Assembly: GCA_017591395.1 (NCBI GenBank)
Contig: WEDG01011729.1
Span: forward strand, 1 to 64,000
DNA from: Schistocephalus solidus
Taxonomy: Eukaryota > Platyhelminthes > Cestoda > Diphyllobothriidea > Diphyllobothriidae
Direction: 5' to 3'
DNA: 64,000 bases
The notes under the pieces were generated by a model. That model was not told where the DNA came from. It did no database searches and saw nothing but the letters and a program-made list of their open reading frames with translations. Shown piece after piece: positions 1 to 11,725 of the stretch (its first letter is position 1; each line of letters starts with the position of its first letter). The position numbers were made by a program, and so were the translations under genes.

Positions 1-185
1 GGTATGCTTCGTTCAGTTTTCAGGGGTGCTATACAGCAGATTCAATCCTGGCAGAATATTGTGCAAGCGTAGATGATTAATTTAAAAATAAAATGTATAC
101 TACTCGAGTACCAATTTGATCGTTCATCAGTAGCTTTAACCCTTCAATGCAGAAGACTTCATGGCGTAGTTCCTTTTATTCTACA
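1..185. other. Left flank of the palindrome
   Basis: AT-rich unique sequence outside the left arm. The match to the right arm begins at about 186 with the bases gcgttaaagaaacg. I see no coding signal and no obvious target-site duplication shared with the sequence after 23764. Confidence 0.5.
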
Positions 186-2139
186 GCGTTAAAGAAACGA
201 TGACGTTCAATAAAGACACGACTAGGGTTGAAAATCTGATATTTTATAAGTGGTAGTCATTTCTTTTTAATGTAAATCAGGTAAGACTGAGTGCAATGCC
301 ACAGAGCACTAAGGGCTACACCTTAAAGCACAAATTAGAAAAATCCTATCAACTCGGTCGATTGCCGCTTTCCATATAACTTTGGTAAAGTTCATCAAAT
401 AAAAATAAAATTTCCAATAGCAGAATAGGCTGTATTGCGGAGTTTAGAGGTTTCCAAATCAGAAGGCCTGGAAGACGGATTAGGTTTTAGTCCACAGCTT
501 TTACTGAGCGAAAAGGGTGCCCGAGGCTCTGCTGTCTCTTCAGGGCGCAGTCCTGACGTCGGGCTGTCGAGCTGTTCTTTGTTTGCCTGGACGCGAAGTG
601 CGGGCTGCTGCTACAAATTGAAGAGAAAAGTGAAAAGTATCGATTGGCATGAGGCTTCGCAAACCTGAAATCGAGGTCGCGTGTATTGGGCGGAGGATTT
701 GTCACGCGCGTGCACCGCTTTCGCATGTACACCGGCGAACTGCGGCATGGAGTCATCTGCTGTCTAGCAAAGTAGGGTGTGGCTACAATTAATTGGAGTC
801 ATGCCGTTTTGAGGCGACTAATACTTTCTTGCGGATACAGTCCGTGCTGCCCGCGATATGTCGGTCGCTAACGAGCCAAGTGGCCAATCAAACAATCGCA
901 CACTAAGAGTTCTGGAAAGGTGTGCTCAGCGCACTGCCCTCCCATGGGAAGTTCTTCCCACTGCTGTCCACCTGCTCCGACTTCGCAGACCAGTCTAAAA
1001 ATAAGTTTTCGGTGGATAAACAAACGCTCTACGCGGATGAAGGTCAATGATATAAACAACCTTTCGCAAATAAATAAATGTCCCCTGTGCAGCCACGTGC
1101 ATGGAGCGTGTTCTTGCAAGGTCGTTTTGCATTCATTTCATAAATAGGCTCATAAAAGTATTGTTTAAATCTTCTTTGCGAGTCCAGCCCAGCAACCTAC
1201 AATAGTATGTGTTTCGCCTGTCAATACAGAGGAACTCCTGTCCATTTCTGCCCAGTTTATTAGTGCGGCCTTTCTGGATTGTAGAAAGAAGTTCTATCCC
1301 TGGTACTTAACCTGACATCACGAGTATCTTTTTAGCCCAGTCAAGCTTGGGTGGCCGAAAGGAGAATATTAACTTCCAGCATATTCAACTCTTCATCGAG
1401 GTCTTGTTGTCACTTTATTTGAACCACATTCCTATAGTCTAAGTGGGATTATAACGTAAGGCAGGATGTTATTATAGTCCAACATCAATTTTTAAATGTT
1501 GCTATTCATGCCGTATAAATGTTGAAGAATTTAGTTGACAATTCTGTTCATGAAATTTAATTCTGCTATCCCCCCTTTTAACTTTTAACATGACTGCCGT
1601 CAGCGGCGCTGCAAGTTCCGCACCATCCCTTTGATTCCTCTGGAATGACACATGTACATTGCTTGAAGAGCATATATTTACGGTCATTCTGCTTTCATTC
1701 AAAGGAGGAAGATTGGTTAGAGAGAGAGACACTCGTTTTCACCCGGATCCACAAGAAAGAAGTTAGTTAGCGGTTCGATCACACTGTCTAGGGACTTGTT
1801 CCATATCCACCTATCCATTTGATTAGAATTGCATCATTTGACCAGTTGTCGACGCACTCCTTATGACAGATTCCTCATTTCTAAAGATTAAGCATGTGCT
1901 ACATTAAGGAAGCAGGTAATTCTGTCGCTCTGTCGTGTAAATTTCGCCAAATGCTTCATCCATTCAAGAAGAAAAGAGCACCACAATGTGTATTCTATTG
2001 GTTGCACGCCACACCTCAAGTTCATCTAGCAATCCTCTGCTTTCGTGGGGCTGTGGAGACGAGACTTTGCTGCACACGAGACGTTAATTAATCTAAAGAA
2101 GTCATCTTGTGCATTAGCACAGCTACTTTACCATTGTTG
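186..2139. other. Outer left arm, no recognised gene
   Basis: Unrecognised sequence mirrored at about 21880-23764. Short reading frames are not conserved between the arms in a way that suggests coding. A short AG run near 1718-1730 mirrors the CT run at 22291-22306. Confidence 0.5.
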
Positions 2140-2510
2140 TCCGACAATATCCACCATATGCTCCACAGCAGGAACGGTGACATGCGCGTAGATTATTTTT
2201 AAAAGTGATAGTGGACTTGCACTGGAGATACCACACTCTCATTTGTGTCATATGTCAAGATAGAGACAGGAAGACCGGCGCGGGGTCAAGCGCGCGGGTT
2301 GGCACGACCGTAGACGCTTCTGACCGTGCTGCCACACCTGAAACAGATTCCACGGAGCAAAAGTGCCATAAATTGCAGAAGTTTCTGGTGTGGCGTGAGA
2401 CTGCGCTCACGCGTGCCATTTGTTATGGGAACTCAACCCCGAATAACGCCTGCCATGCCCTGACATGGCCCCGGTGCTGGCCCAGCGCATTTACCAAGCG
2501 GCCGATTTAG
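2140..2510 (+). repeat. Dispersed repeat, copy A (left arm)
   Basis: This resembles 2880-3275 in the same orientation. Both contain a block reading close to 'ccaccRtatgctccaca', then 'ggtgac..gcgcgt', 'ttttaaaag', 'cttgcactg' and 'accacactct', followed by a GC-rich 'aagaccgg' segment and 'agtgccataaa'. The pair is diverged, so it is probably two copies of a non-autonomous element of unknown class. The mirrored copy lies at about 21520-21870. Confidence 0.6.
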
Positions 2511-2879
2511 GACCCAGTCACTTGTTTGCATGCACACAAGACAGTTCGGCAGTCGATTGGGACAACGTCCACGGTGTGCGCCACTTAAGAGTGGACCCAC
2601 GGACGATGAAGTGCACAGGAATTAATTTATACCGGTAATAGACTTGCATAGCATCTGGCACACTTTCTGTGTGGTTCATGAAAGCCGGAAGTGGGATCTG
2701 ACGGGCTGACGTCTTTGCGTGCCACTCTCGACCTGGCCTTCCAAAAACACGATGTTCTTTACACAATAGGGTGTGACTGTCTCCGATCTCGCGTGCACGA
2801 GTTTGTCATAGAGGGGCACTTTTAGCCTGGTTTGACGTCCACCAGTCGGTCACTTCACACAACCACGCAGTGTGACAGT

Positions 2880-3275
2880 TCGACCGTCGATGTCGACGAG
2901 GTCCACCGTATGCTCCACACCAGGTGGTGCAGGGACGGTGACTTGCGCGTGAATTAGTTTTAAAAGATATTAGCCTTGCACTGCAGCTACCACACTCTCT
3001 CCTCCTTCCCCACCTGAGCCCGGTGTCAAGACAGAGTTAAGAAGACCGGAGATGGGAGAGGGCGCATGTGGCTGGCGCGGCCGGAGTCGCCCCTGGGTGT
3101 ACCACCACACCTGACTCGGATCCCGTGGAGTGGGAGTGCCATAAAGGCAACATTAAGAAGGAGCCCTTGTAGCCTGACTCTAAGTCAGCCAGTCAGCCAC
3201 TCCACACAAAACACACATTGGGCTGACCACGCGGTCCGAGTTATCCCGTCAGTTGGCAATCTTCCAAGCCACGGC
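2880..3275 (+). repeat. Dispersed repeat, copy B (left arm)
   Basis: Second member of the diverged direct-repeat pair described for 2140-2510, about 0.7 kb downstream. Its mirror image is at about 20740-21150. I cannot assign it to a transposon class; no terminal inverted repeat or coding domain is visible. Confidence 0.6.
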
Positions 3276-3574
3276 CTTTAGCGCACCGTGATAGTTTCAA
3301 GCGCGTTAGATTGTTTATAGTGAGGGAAATGCGCTAAGCTGTTGACCTCAATCTCTCCCCTACACCCAACCACGCAGTGTAATGACTGCAATGCCTACGT
3401 ACAATCGTCGGTTGGTAGCCATCTAAGTCACGGTTATTATAGCCCCATGAACAATTCAGGTGTGGACAATATTTTTGTATAGAAGACTATCAACTGAGTG
3501 CTTAATTCAATCTATGATTTCGCATGCAACTGTGTTATTGAAAAGATTTATTGTATTAGTTTTTACTCTGATAC

Positions 3575-3720
3575 CTGACGGTTTTCATCGTCTTCGCGCT
3601 TATTTAGATAGAGGTGGTCGTCAGTGAAGAAAGGAAAAGCAAAATGACCAACGCACCCGACGGAAAGTGGGCATCACTGCTTTCAGCGATACCCTCATTC
3701 CGATCAAGGTCAGTCGAAAG
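3575..3720 (+). mobile_element. RTE LINE fragment, opposite orientation to the main copy
   Basis: The + strand here resembles the RTE sequence carried on the minus strand at about 5690-5880 (and on the + strand at 18181-18320). Shared blocks are ttttcatcgtcttc, gaggtggt, gaaagcaaaatg and gaaagtgg-catcactgct. It is therefore a short inverted scrap of the same LINE, about 2 kb from the parent copy. Its mirror is at 20310-20460. Confidence 0.6.
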
Positions 3721-3899
3721 CAGTCACTTTTCGCCAACAAATGTGCCATTAATGTGCTGTTGATTTGCCTTTCCACAGGCCAACGACGATCGTCTCATGG
3801 CGATGAGGCCGCCGCTTTGCGGGGAACCCCTTGTGAAGATGAACCCCTACGCCATTGGTCAGTTCGGATGTGACGAGGAGGTTCTTTTAGAGGAAGCGG

Positions 3900-5800
3900 G
3901 TGGAGTTGTCGAGTCGCTGTTGCCTTGATTTCAGTAATGACTGAAGAGATCGAAGGTTTGTCTGCAGCATGGCACTTGCGTGAGAGCCTGTGGTGCTTAT
4001 GACTGACCAACCAATCGCTCAGCTTAGATTTCAACTCCAGGCTACACTGCTCTTCTTCAGGCAGGTTGGTCTTAACGTGGTCATTCACAGTCACCGATTG
4101 ATTTGTATGTCCGTTGGGAAGATCACAGACTGTGCTTGTAGCGGTGTTTTTGTCTTTATTGATGGCAAGCGCACAAAACGATGTCTAAGGGAAAAGAATC
4201 ACTCGGGTTGTCAATCATCACGTTGTGACCCGCTCCATCGAGGTCACGGATGCAGTTGCTTGAGCATGGCTTTGAACGCTGAGGATTCCGGTTCATTTCA
4301 AAACTTCCATGTTCGGGAACCTGTCCGGTCATCTCGGCTTTAGTATTCTCCCAAGACAGCGGAGGTGAATTTTTTCAGTTACCTGGCCTGAGTAGCGTTG
4401 ACTGTCCAGGGCTCAGCAACCCGTATAGTAGAGTTTTGTGGATTATCGACTTGTATATTTTGAGTTTTCTGCTGAGTCAAAGTCCGTGGTGGTTCCAGAT
4501 GGAGGCTGCTGCAGACTGGCTTGGAATACCTGGTAAGCAACTTAATCGTGGATTTTCATGCTGCACAAGAGGGTACTGCCTAGGTCGGCGACATTATCTA
4601 CTGTTTCAAGTTGGTTACCGGTGACAATGCTGCGAGGGTCATTGTATCCAATGCCAGGTGATTAATGAACAGCACTTTATCACTGTTAATTATCAGTCCG
4701 ACATTAGTGCAGTCAGTAGCGCACGGTGGCGTGAATACTGAAAATTCCGTCTCATTCCAAGACTTGTCTGACCAAATCAGCTTTTCTATGCTCCAAATAA
4801 TGTCGTCCAAATGACGGCTTTCCACATCTTCAGTTTGGTTTTAGATAGAGACTCTTACGACTCAACAATCGGCCCTGCAGCCGGCCGAAATCCTGGCTGG
4901 ATTTTGAGATCGGGTGTGCAACCTCATTGTCAATTCGATGCTACGTGAGCATCAAATGCCTAAATAGACGAAATTGCCCATGGTGTTTACTAAGGTGTCA
5001 TTGAAGATGGTGGGATTTTTGTGCTGCAAGAAGGTGTCGTGCCTAGACAGGCTAAATTGTCAATAGGTTTAGGTTGAGCAACAAAAATATTCGAATTGAT
5101 GTGTCTGATGTTTGCCAAAGCGACAAATGATGTCTACGACCACGTTTTATCCTTGTTGATGGTCAGTCCGGTGGCGAAAAAGGGCCAACGCTACTTTGCA
5201 TATCCATTTGTGTCACGGTGTTGAGTGATCAGTTATCCGCGAGGAGAAGGTCATAGGCAGTAATTGTGGAGACGCGTTGCAGCCTGTATGCGTCGATCTC
5301 CTAGACAGTGATGACCTTATGATGCTCATACCGCTATGCATTTAATAGCATGACAAAAATAATGAAGCTGCAGAGATGGGAGAGATCGAAGCACTCCGCT
5401 TCATTCTACTGTTCCTAGAAGTGCTTCGCCAAAATGTCCCATTGGTCATGATGTGCGCAACCATCCATCGTAGAACTGAAGTATCGATGTGCTTGAATTA
5501 TCAAACCAACCGAACTTCTATGGTCACAATCCATCGCGATTCATCGTGTCGACGGCTTGCGTCATGTCAACAAAAATAACTCATGCGCAGCTGCCGGCCT
5601 ACGAAGTTTCTGTCTCTGATTTCGCGGTGAGCTTTGAAATCTACATTGGCGTGCCGGAAGAAGTCCGTGTTCCAGATGAGCCATTCGGAGAATAATGCAT
5701 GCGGATTGAGAGTATTGCTGAGAGCAGTGATGTCCACTTTCCAGCAGGTGCATTTGTGTTTTAACCAGTGCATTGGCCATTTTGGCTTTCCCCACAGTTG
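3900..5800 (-). pseudogene. RTE-type LINE reverse transcriptase, decayed (left arm)
   Basis: Remnant of the RTE-clade RT and its C-terminal region, read on the minus strand in several frames. Recognisable in order are a block like 'HLEHGLLPARQC' (5' part of RT), a 'TKAFDTVNREG'-like block, the catalytic-box region (normally FADD; here LLADN), the TINKDKT block and the late 'LGSTL' block. Many stops and frameshifts break it, so it cannot be active. The enzyme would copy its own RNA at a nicked target site. The mirrored copy at 18240-20050 is broken at partly different places. Confidence 0.85.
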
Positions 5801-6194
5801 CTCACAACCACCTCCATCTATCACATCGAAGACGATGAAATCCCCACTTCCACCTCCCACTGCCATTTGAGAACAGTCTAACGAACTGCATCACCTACAC
5901 CTCCCTCGTAGCCGATGCCGTATGTGGAAGTGTCCCCTATGGTCTCCTCCTTCCAAGTGGCCTCCGGCGGAAACCGACAGTTCACTTTCTGTTTGTTAAA
6001 TTCCTGGGTGGCTGTATGAGGGGCTGGGTCATGTGGCTCTCAAAGATGTGCTGTTCCAACAACCGCACTGTATGCCTCCCATCGTTTCCAGTGACCGTTC
6101 TTGGATGCCGGGACTGTCGCAAAGGAAAGCGACAAGATCGTGAGGTTGGCAGCACTCGGTGGATAAATAATGGAGTACCGAAAGTGACCCCTTG

Positions 6195-6470
6195 GGAGAC
6201 CGGAAACTGGGCACTTCTGGCTAATTGGTTGGCATCAGCCAGGCATACCACATCCCAAGCGTGAAGCACCCGGCACTCGAACTGGAAATTTGGTCATTTT
6301 GTCGAATGCTCACAATAAGCCACTTTGGCTCTGTTGGCTTGTCGGTCACGATAGGGACTATCTCGCCCGAGACTGGTAACACTCTATGCGAGGAAAGCTG
6401 CGAACTTCAGGCAGTTGTGCCTTGCTCAATCCAGAGTCCCTGTAGTCGCGTCGCATAGTGATTTCACTTT
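6195..6470 (-). mobile_element. tRNA-derived SINE, diverged (left arm)
   Basis: The minus strand carries the layout of the better-preserved SINE at 30090-30376: a head starting near 'cactatgcgac', a block 'atcgtgaccgacaagccaac', a tRNA-like part with B-box-like 'agttcgagtgcc', then 'cttgggatgtggtatgcctggctgatg' and a tail ending 'ccggtctccc'. Such elements are transcribed by RNA polymerase III and moved by a partner LINE. The mirror copy is at 17560-17845; the middle of the head differs strongly between the two. Confidence 0.75.
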
Positions 6471-7039
6471 GGGTAGAACTGCCAGATTTCTCATAGAACG
6501 CGTCATTGATTCGAGATCGTGGCTTCAAGAGCCTCGATTATTTTGAATTCGCTAAGGCTCTTTGCATGAAACAAAACGCATACAATGGCCAGATGATGGC
6601 AGAATAAAGATTTCGTAGTGGTGATGAGACTGGTCCACATTAGGACGAAATAAGATCACGAACCCGTTTCACCAAGTGATGTCAGGAGGTGCACGGTATC
6701 GTAATCAACAAACGCAGATTCTCTCTTTCACCTTTGCAGGAATCTGCGCAGGGGTACGCGTGCGCACCATTTAGGTGCCTTCAAGCGTACCTTTCCACCC
6801 GCAGGATGCTTTAGACAATCGGTCATCTAAAACCGTTACTCAAAACTGCAAGCATTGCCCCTGATTCCTTATACGCTAAGAGCAAAACGTGCGTGAAAAT
6901 ACTCTATTGGCGATGAGGTCATATCACGACTCTCCGGTGACTCTCAACTGTACGCGCTTTTTGCCAGAGAGCGGAGTAGCCTGATTCTGGGAAGCGAGAT
7001 CTTCCCGCACAGGGCGCAGAAGAATGCGGTCATTTTATT

Positions 7040-7105
7040 TTAGTCCCAGAATGAGAAATAGCCATATAGCCATTCCAGTCTCCCCTTGTCTAAACCGGCT
7101 AGTTT
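7040..7105 (+). mobile_element. SINE tail fragment (left arm)
   Basis: 'gaaatagccatatagccatt' followed by 'ccagtctcccc' matches the 3' part of the same SINE family (compare minus strand 30098-30150). Only the tail is present. The mirror is at 16965-17010. Confidence 0.55.
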
Positions 7106-7119
7106 CTCTTAGGCTCTTT

Positions 7120-7390
7120 CGCCGGCGGCATGCGGGGCTAAGAGTATGTTCAACCGCAGACGAGCGAGGTCCGTTAAAGGTCGGTGGGGCCTCGTCAACG
7201 AATACCAATATTCGCGATCAAAAATCAGCAAGACAATCCAGCCCGTGACGTAGTCGGTTAGAGAGTTTGAATTTAATCAATCGGTCGGTGGTTCGAGCCT
7301 GGGGTTGGAGCGTGACTGCCTGATGACGAAATATGAGCCAGAAAGGGTCATTCTAATTTCTTTTGCCTTTGTCGGTAATGTATATCTGTC
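7120..7390 (+). mobile_element. tRNA-derived SINE (left arm, + orientation)
   Basis: A head with 'ggtcggtgggg' and 'attcgcgatcaaaa' is followed by an A-box-like 'tagtcggttagag', a B-box-like 'ggttcgagcct', then 'ggggttggagcgtgactgcc' with 'tgatgac' and a tail ending 'cctttgtcggt'. The order matches the SINE at 30090-30376. The mirror copy is at 16690-16930. Confidence 0.75.
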
Positions 7391-7479
7391 GATGAAAAAG
7401 TCTATTTCCACTATCATCATTGCTCTTGGCATGAAGACTCTTTTCACCTGTGGGAATCACCGGCAACGAGCTGCGACTT

Positions 7480-7790
7480 CCCAAACCCTTCACCGCAGTC
7501 TAACTATGCTGTCTAGGCCAAAGTCGTAGCAGATATGCTGACGTCCTTGCACCTGTTAATTGACTGCGGCCCGAGTAACGCTGATTGAAGTTGGAGCCCG
7601 TAAGGCACATGTGGTCATCACCCTTTGGTAACGGAAGGCTCATATCAGGAAAAGGCCAGCTGACGGATTCTTTCCTCATCCCTCGATCGGGAAACTGAAT
7701 GCTCAAAGATAGCGAGATGTTAGAAATGTCAAGGGACAACGAATGCATCATCTACATACTGAGAACATAATTTGTTCGGTGCTGTTGGAA
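7480..7790 (-). pseudogene. Penelope-like element RT fragment with YVDD box (left arm)
   Basis: The minus strand encodes QYVDDAFVV (reverse complement of about 7735-7761), the catalytic box of Penelope-like reverse transcriptases, then a block like 'IQFPDR...'. The frame shifts repeatedly. Penelope elements are retroelements whose RT is related to telomerase. Only about 0.3 kb, around the palm, is recognisable. The mirrored partner at 16250-16560 also keeps YVDD. Confidence 0.8.
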
Positions 7791-10589
7791 GACCTGCACT
7801 CCAACTGTTATAGATCTGCTTCAGCGGTGAGTCTCGTACACGACAAACGTATTAGACCTGGCTTTCACCTGTTTCAGCTTTTCCTGGAAACGGGATGTAA
7901 TTCTTTTCAGGACCGAATTTGAGGAGAGGACGATTTCGCTATCGAGCATGTCAAAACAATCTATAATTCCTTCCTGCATATTGCATTGAAGCAGATGAAA
8001 GTGTGAAGGGTCTGAGTTCTTAAATCAACAATGGTCCACATTCACTCCGTATATTATTTTTTCCTCATTAAATCTCAGTAATAACTCCGGCCGACGTGAG
8101 GTCAAACATGTACCATTCCTTTTTAATGCAGTTCTCAACACCAAATAGTGCTATTTTATTTTGTTTTGTTGATAAGATAATAAAACTGCCAATTCGGGCA
8201 GAGAACCCTTTTAAAATACTGTTTTGCGGTCTGAAAATTCAAATGTGCTGGGATCATTCTTTCCAAATTTGTTCTGAAGATTCTAAAAGGGTACTCAACA
8301 GATCACATTGCGGGATCACGCTTCCAGTGGCACCTTCAAGATCGAGCTTTGAGCCCCGTAGACGGGATACATGAGTGAATGACCTCCAAACAAAAGAGAC
8401 ATGAAGACTAGACTGTGCACCTCCGGCCTACAGCCACCACAGACAAACCACAAAGGAACCCATGGCTCAAGTAAACCGAAATCCAACCACTGTACGCAGC
8501 ATAGCATCCATAAACGCCGCCCATACCCGCCGAACGCATGCTTGGCGATCGTAAATTTTGAAAAGTTTCTAAAACCGGTTTGATATGTCGTTGATAAAGA
8601 GACCAAGCACCCCCTCAATCATTGGCTATCCCGCTTTGGACTCACTCTGTGCACTGAAAGGAATTCCTGCGCACAACCAATAAACCATCCAGAGTTTCTC
8701 TTTCAGCAACTGCAGCATCAAGCGAGTTCGTCATATTTCTCGTGCAATTTCTTCGAGTAAGCTGACGATAAGTTGCGTATATTCATTCATCCTAGCAGAT
8801 TTCTAAGTCTCAAGACTAGCCTGTGGTCATGTACGAGATGACATTGTTATGGAGGTTTCGACAGTACAGTCGAAAACCCATCAATTGTTTTCTCAGATCT
8901 TACCTGGCGTACGGGGCCGGAATTTATTTATCCCAGATATGATAGAGACGAGAAGATTTTACAGACAAATCTAGTTCTGCAAGCTAAAAACAGGTTATTA
9001 TCGCCCCTGACCTCTTGTATTAAAGCACCTCGGACCGAAGACCATCGGCTCACATAAAACGACGACGAAGGGCGCATCTGGAAAGTTGTACTGAAGGTAT
9101 GGAATTGGTTTTTTATATCTGTTACTATTTTCATGCTGAAGAGTCCAAGCCAGTAGTAGTGGGATTGGGGCAGGTTTAAAATGCCGTTTTAATGTAGTAA
9201 AGAATTCATCCGCAGAATTCGTTTTGAGGCGGTAAATGCTTGCTGTCACCGGAGGAGAGTGAGATTCCATGCCGGCTCTTCCAGGAGGGAAGGAAACCGA
9301 GTAAGAAAAGATTTGTTCAATGTCCAACGAGATCACCTGGTGATCAAGGACTGGTTTTAAGGTCAGAATAAAGTTTAACCCCGCGAGTTAATTGTTACCA
9401 AGAGCAAAGTTGTCCATATTAAACATCAAACAATAGCATTTTAAGAACTTGAGTTTTTATTTGGGTTAACTGCCAACAGTTATGAACGCACCCATTTTAA
9501 TGAGCAGCACCAACCTGATGACATTAACCACCACATGGAAATTCGAAATGTTCAATCGCTGGATTTTTGAAAGTAATAATCTTTTATTGAAAAGGTATTT
9601 ATTTCTTTGTTCCACTTGATAACCGACAAAAAGTCAGATAAAAAAATTTCATTCATTGAAGCTCTTTTTGGCCTTAAGGCCAAACGCGTGATCCTTAAGG
9701 TTAATCCAAAAAGGTGCTAAATATTTTTTCTTCTATCAAAGCTTGCAGACAATATAGGTTCAATCGTTTTCTAAGCTGAAACAGAAGAACTTTGGGCTTC
9801 ACGTTAAAACAGGCTTTTGGTAAATTAATTCTGTGTTCTCCAAAGATATCCCACGTTCACTGAATAGTCTTTCCTACTGGCGTTATTATTTTTGCAGAGC
9901 GTGGAAGGGAATTTTATGGCCTAATAGGCAACTGCATTTGCGCCAAACACAACCAGGAAAGCAACGGAGCGTTACGTGGGCGTGTATTTAGATAAGCCAT
10001 TGATGAACACCGACATAGCGATTCAATCGAGCAGAGAAACTGCGGATTTCTGAGAATTTGTTGGCCCATGGATACTGCGAATCGAATGTCGTTTAATTTA
10101 CCTCTCACAAGGCAACACTACTTCCTGCGTCCTTGATGCGTAGGCAAAATTAACAAGCAATCCTAACCCCAAAAGAGGTGATAAGACCTACAAAAGCATA
10201 AATCACGATCCATAATTCTATACGTGGATCATAAACAAATGCTCTGAAGTTAGACCCTGACCCGACGAAACCCAGTATTGTGCAAAGGAAGCGAGGAAAA
10301 TCAACAGTTGTTTTGCTCGAAATCGAGTTGTCCTGAAAAGTTGGAGCCCAGATTGAAAATGCACTGTTACTTATAGAACCAATGGGTGAGCACTACGCAA
10401 ATGGAAGCTCAAAACCCGTTTATACACTTGCCCACTTCCCCTGATGAGGTGGGTATTTGTAAAAGTTGCAGTTCGATAATTGCACCTATTTCCAATGACC
10501 ATACTCCTTGTTCTAGCAGTTGCAGCTATATCGAGAGGCAAAAACTCCCAACTATGGCCGAACTGTTAGAGGAGCATAACGTCGTAGAT
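7791..10589. other. Inner left arm, no recognised gene
   Basis: Sequence mirrored at 13336-16249 with clearly lower identity than in the outer arm. One minus-strand frame near 9260-9336 begins with a block loosely like the Penelope 'SLDVxSLF' motif, but nothing after it supports the call, so I do not annotate it. No SINE or LINE domain was recognised. Confidence 0.45.
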
Positions 10590-10980
10590 GGTTTTTTAGG
10601 TATTGAGGAGCTGGGAAGAGGAAGCCGGGAAGGATAAAGGCAAAAGGCGGAGGAAGCAAGACACAGCTGGTAGGGGACGAGTGATGCACGCTATGACTGA
10701 GCGATGGCCAGAAACGGTTGTCCATCCGCAACATAACATGCGACGCAGGTAGCGACGCGATGGCGCGTTATTTATGATATGGCAGAGGAAACATGGCGCA
10801 ATGAGATGAAGTAGCAAGGCGAGTGACGGGGAGGTTCTATAAGAGGAAGGAGGAAACACGGGAAGAAGCAAAGATGAGGTGGTATTAGTGGCTGAGGATG
10901 ATGACCAGGGAAGCGGAGTACGCTGAAATATGTAGAGGCGGAGGAGGGGGAGAATAGCAGGAGGGAAGAAAGGTGATAAG
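10590..10980 (+). repeat. Purine-rich tract (left arm)
   Basis: The + strand is rich in G and A (gaggagctgggaagaggaag and similar), mirroring the pyrimidine-rich 12890-13335. The stretch at about 10680-10840 is mixed sequence here, whereas the mirror stays almost pure polypurine; this is one of the worst-matching parts of the two arms. Such tracts can form triplex DNA and are hard to sequence. Confidence 0.7.
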
Positions 10981-11725
10981 CGAGTGATACGTCTCCCGAG
11001 CTTTGGCAATGCATCGTCTGCTGAATACAAAATGGTCGATCTGGAATGCTCAAATAATGATTTTAAATTCAATAATTACTTGGCAGGAGAGCAATAATCA
11101 TTTAAATATCCGAATTCGTTTAAGGTTCGCCCAGTTCAGTTCGTTAATCCGCGAATTTTTCCAACAAACTCTGCGCAGCATAAAACGCCACGAAAGTTCG
11201 ACCAGCGAATTCGCAGACAAAAAGGGCCTGGTCATTGAGTTTATGCAGGTGTTAGTAACCGAATGATATTAGCGCATTACGCGCCCTCCCCAATCCTACA
11301 GGGAGGCATAATAACGGCTTCTTCACTGAAACAACGCAAAATACACATTTCAGAGAGCACCGGCAGAGCAATTTGCTAGCCCACCCTTATGATGATACCA
11401 AAATGCGAATGGTTTATTTAGCAGGAGCTTTCATCACGGGAAAAAGTAAAACCAAGTACACAAGTCTTTAAGAAGCAAACCCCAAGAGGCGGCCAAACAT
11501 CGCAATTCCGTCTTTCGTTTATGCATCAGCAACCATTTGATATCGTAAATTGAATAAACATTCCATGTGCACTTCCTCGGGTCCCTGGCTTTATTTTGGT
11601 TCTTGCGAAGACAGTGGGCGTCTTTTTTATAAATATATTCCTCATTGAGGTCATAGACATTTAGCAGCATTAATAATCTTAATCAGCATTAGCAATTTCT
11701 ACGCAGTGCTAAATCAAAGTCAGTG

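Larger units (their letters stand above)
186..11725 (+). repeat. Left arm of a giant inverted repeat
   Basis: This arm pairs with 12060-23764 in inverted orientation. Positions mirror each other: left plus right coordinate stays near 23830-24055 throughout. For example 3280-3410 pairs with 20640-20755, 5640 with 18386, 7302 with 16753 and 10390 with 13540. The outer and middle parts match closely; a sample of about 125 bases at 3280-3410 shows only two differences, both length changes in base runs. The inner part (about 8-11.7 kb) is clearly poorer. The contents (RTE LINE, SINEs, Penelope RT) are shared with the other arm, so the duplication, or the artefact, post-dates those insertions. Confidence 0.93.

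Noticed and set aside
8998..9336. 112-residue minus-strand frame in the inner left arm
   Set aside because: Only its first residues recall a Penelope motif; the mirrored right arm does not keep the frame.
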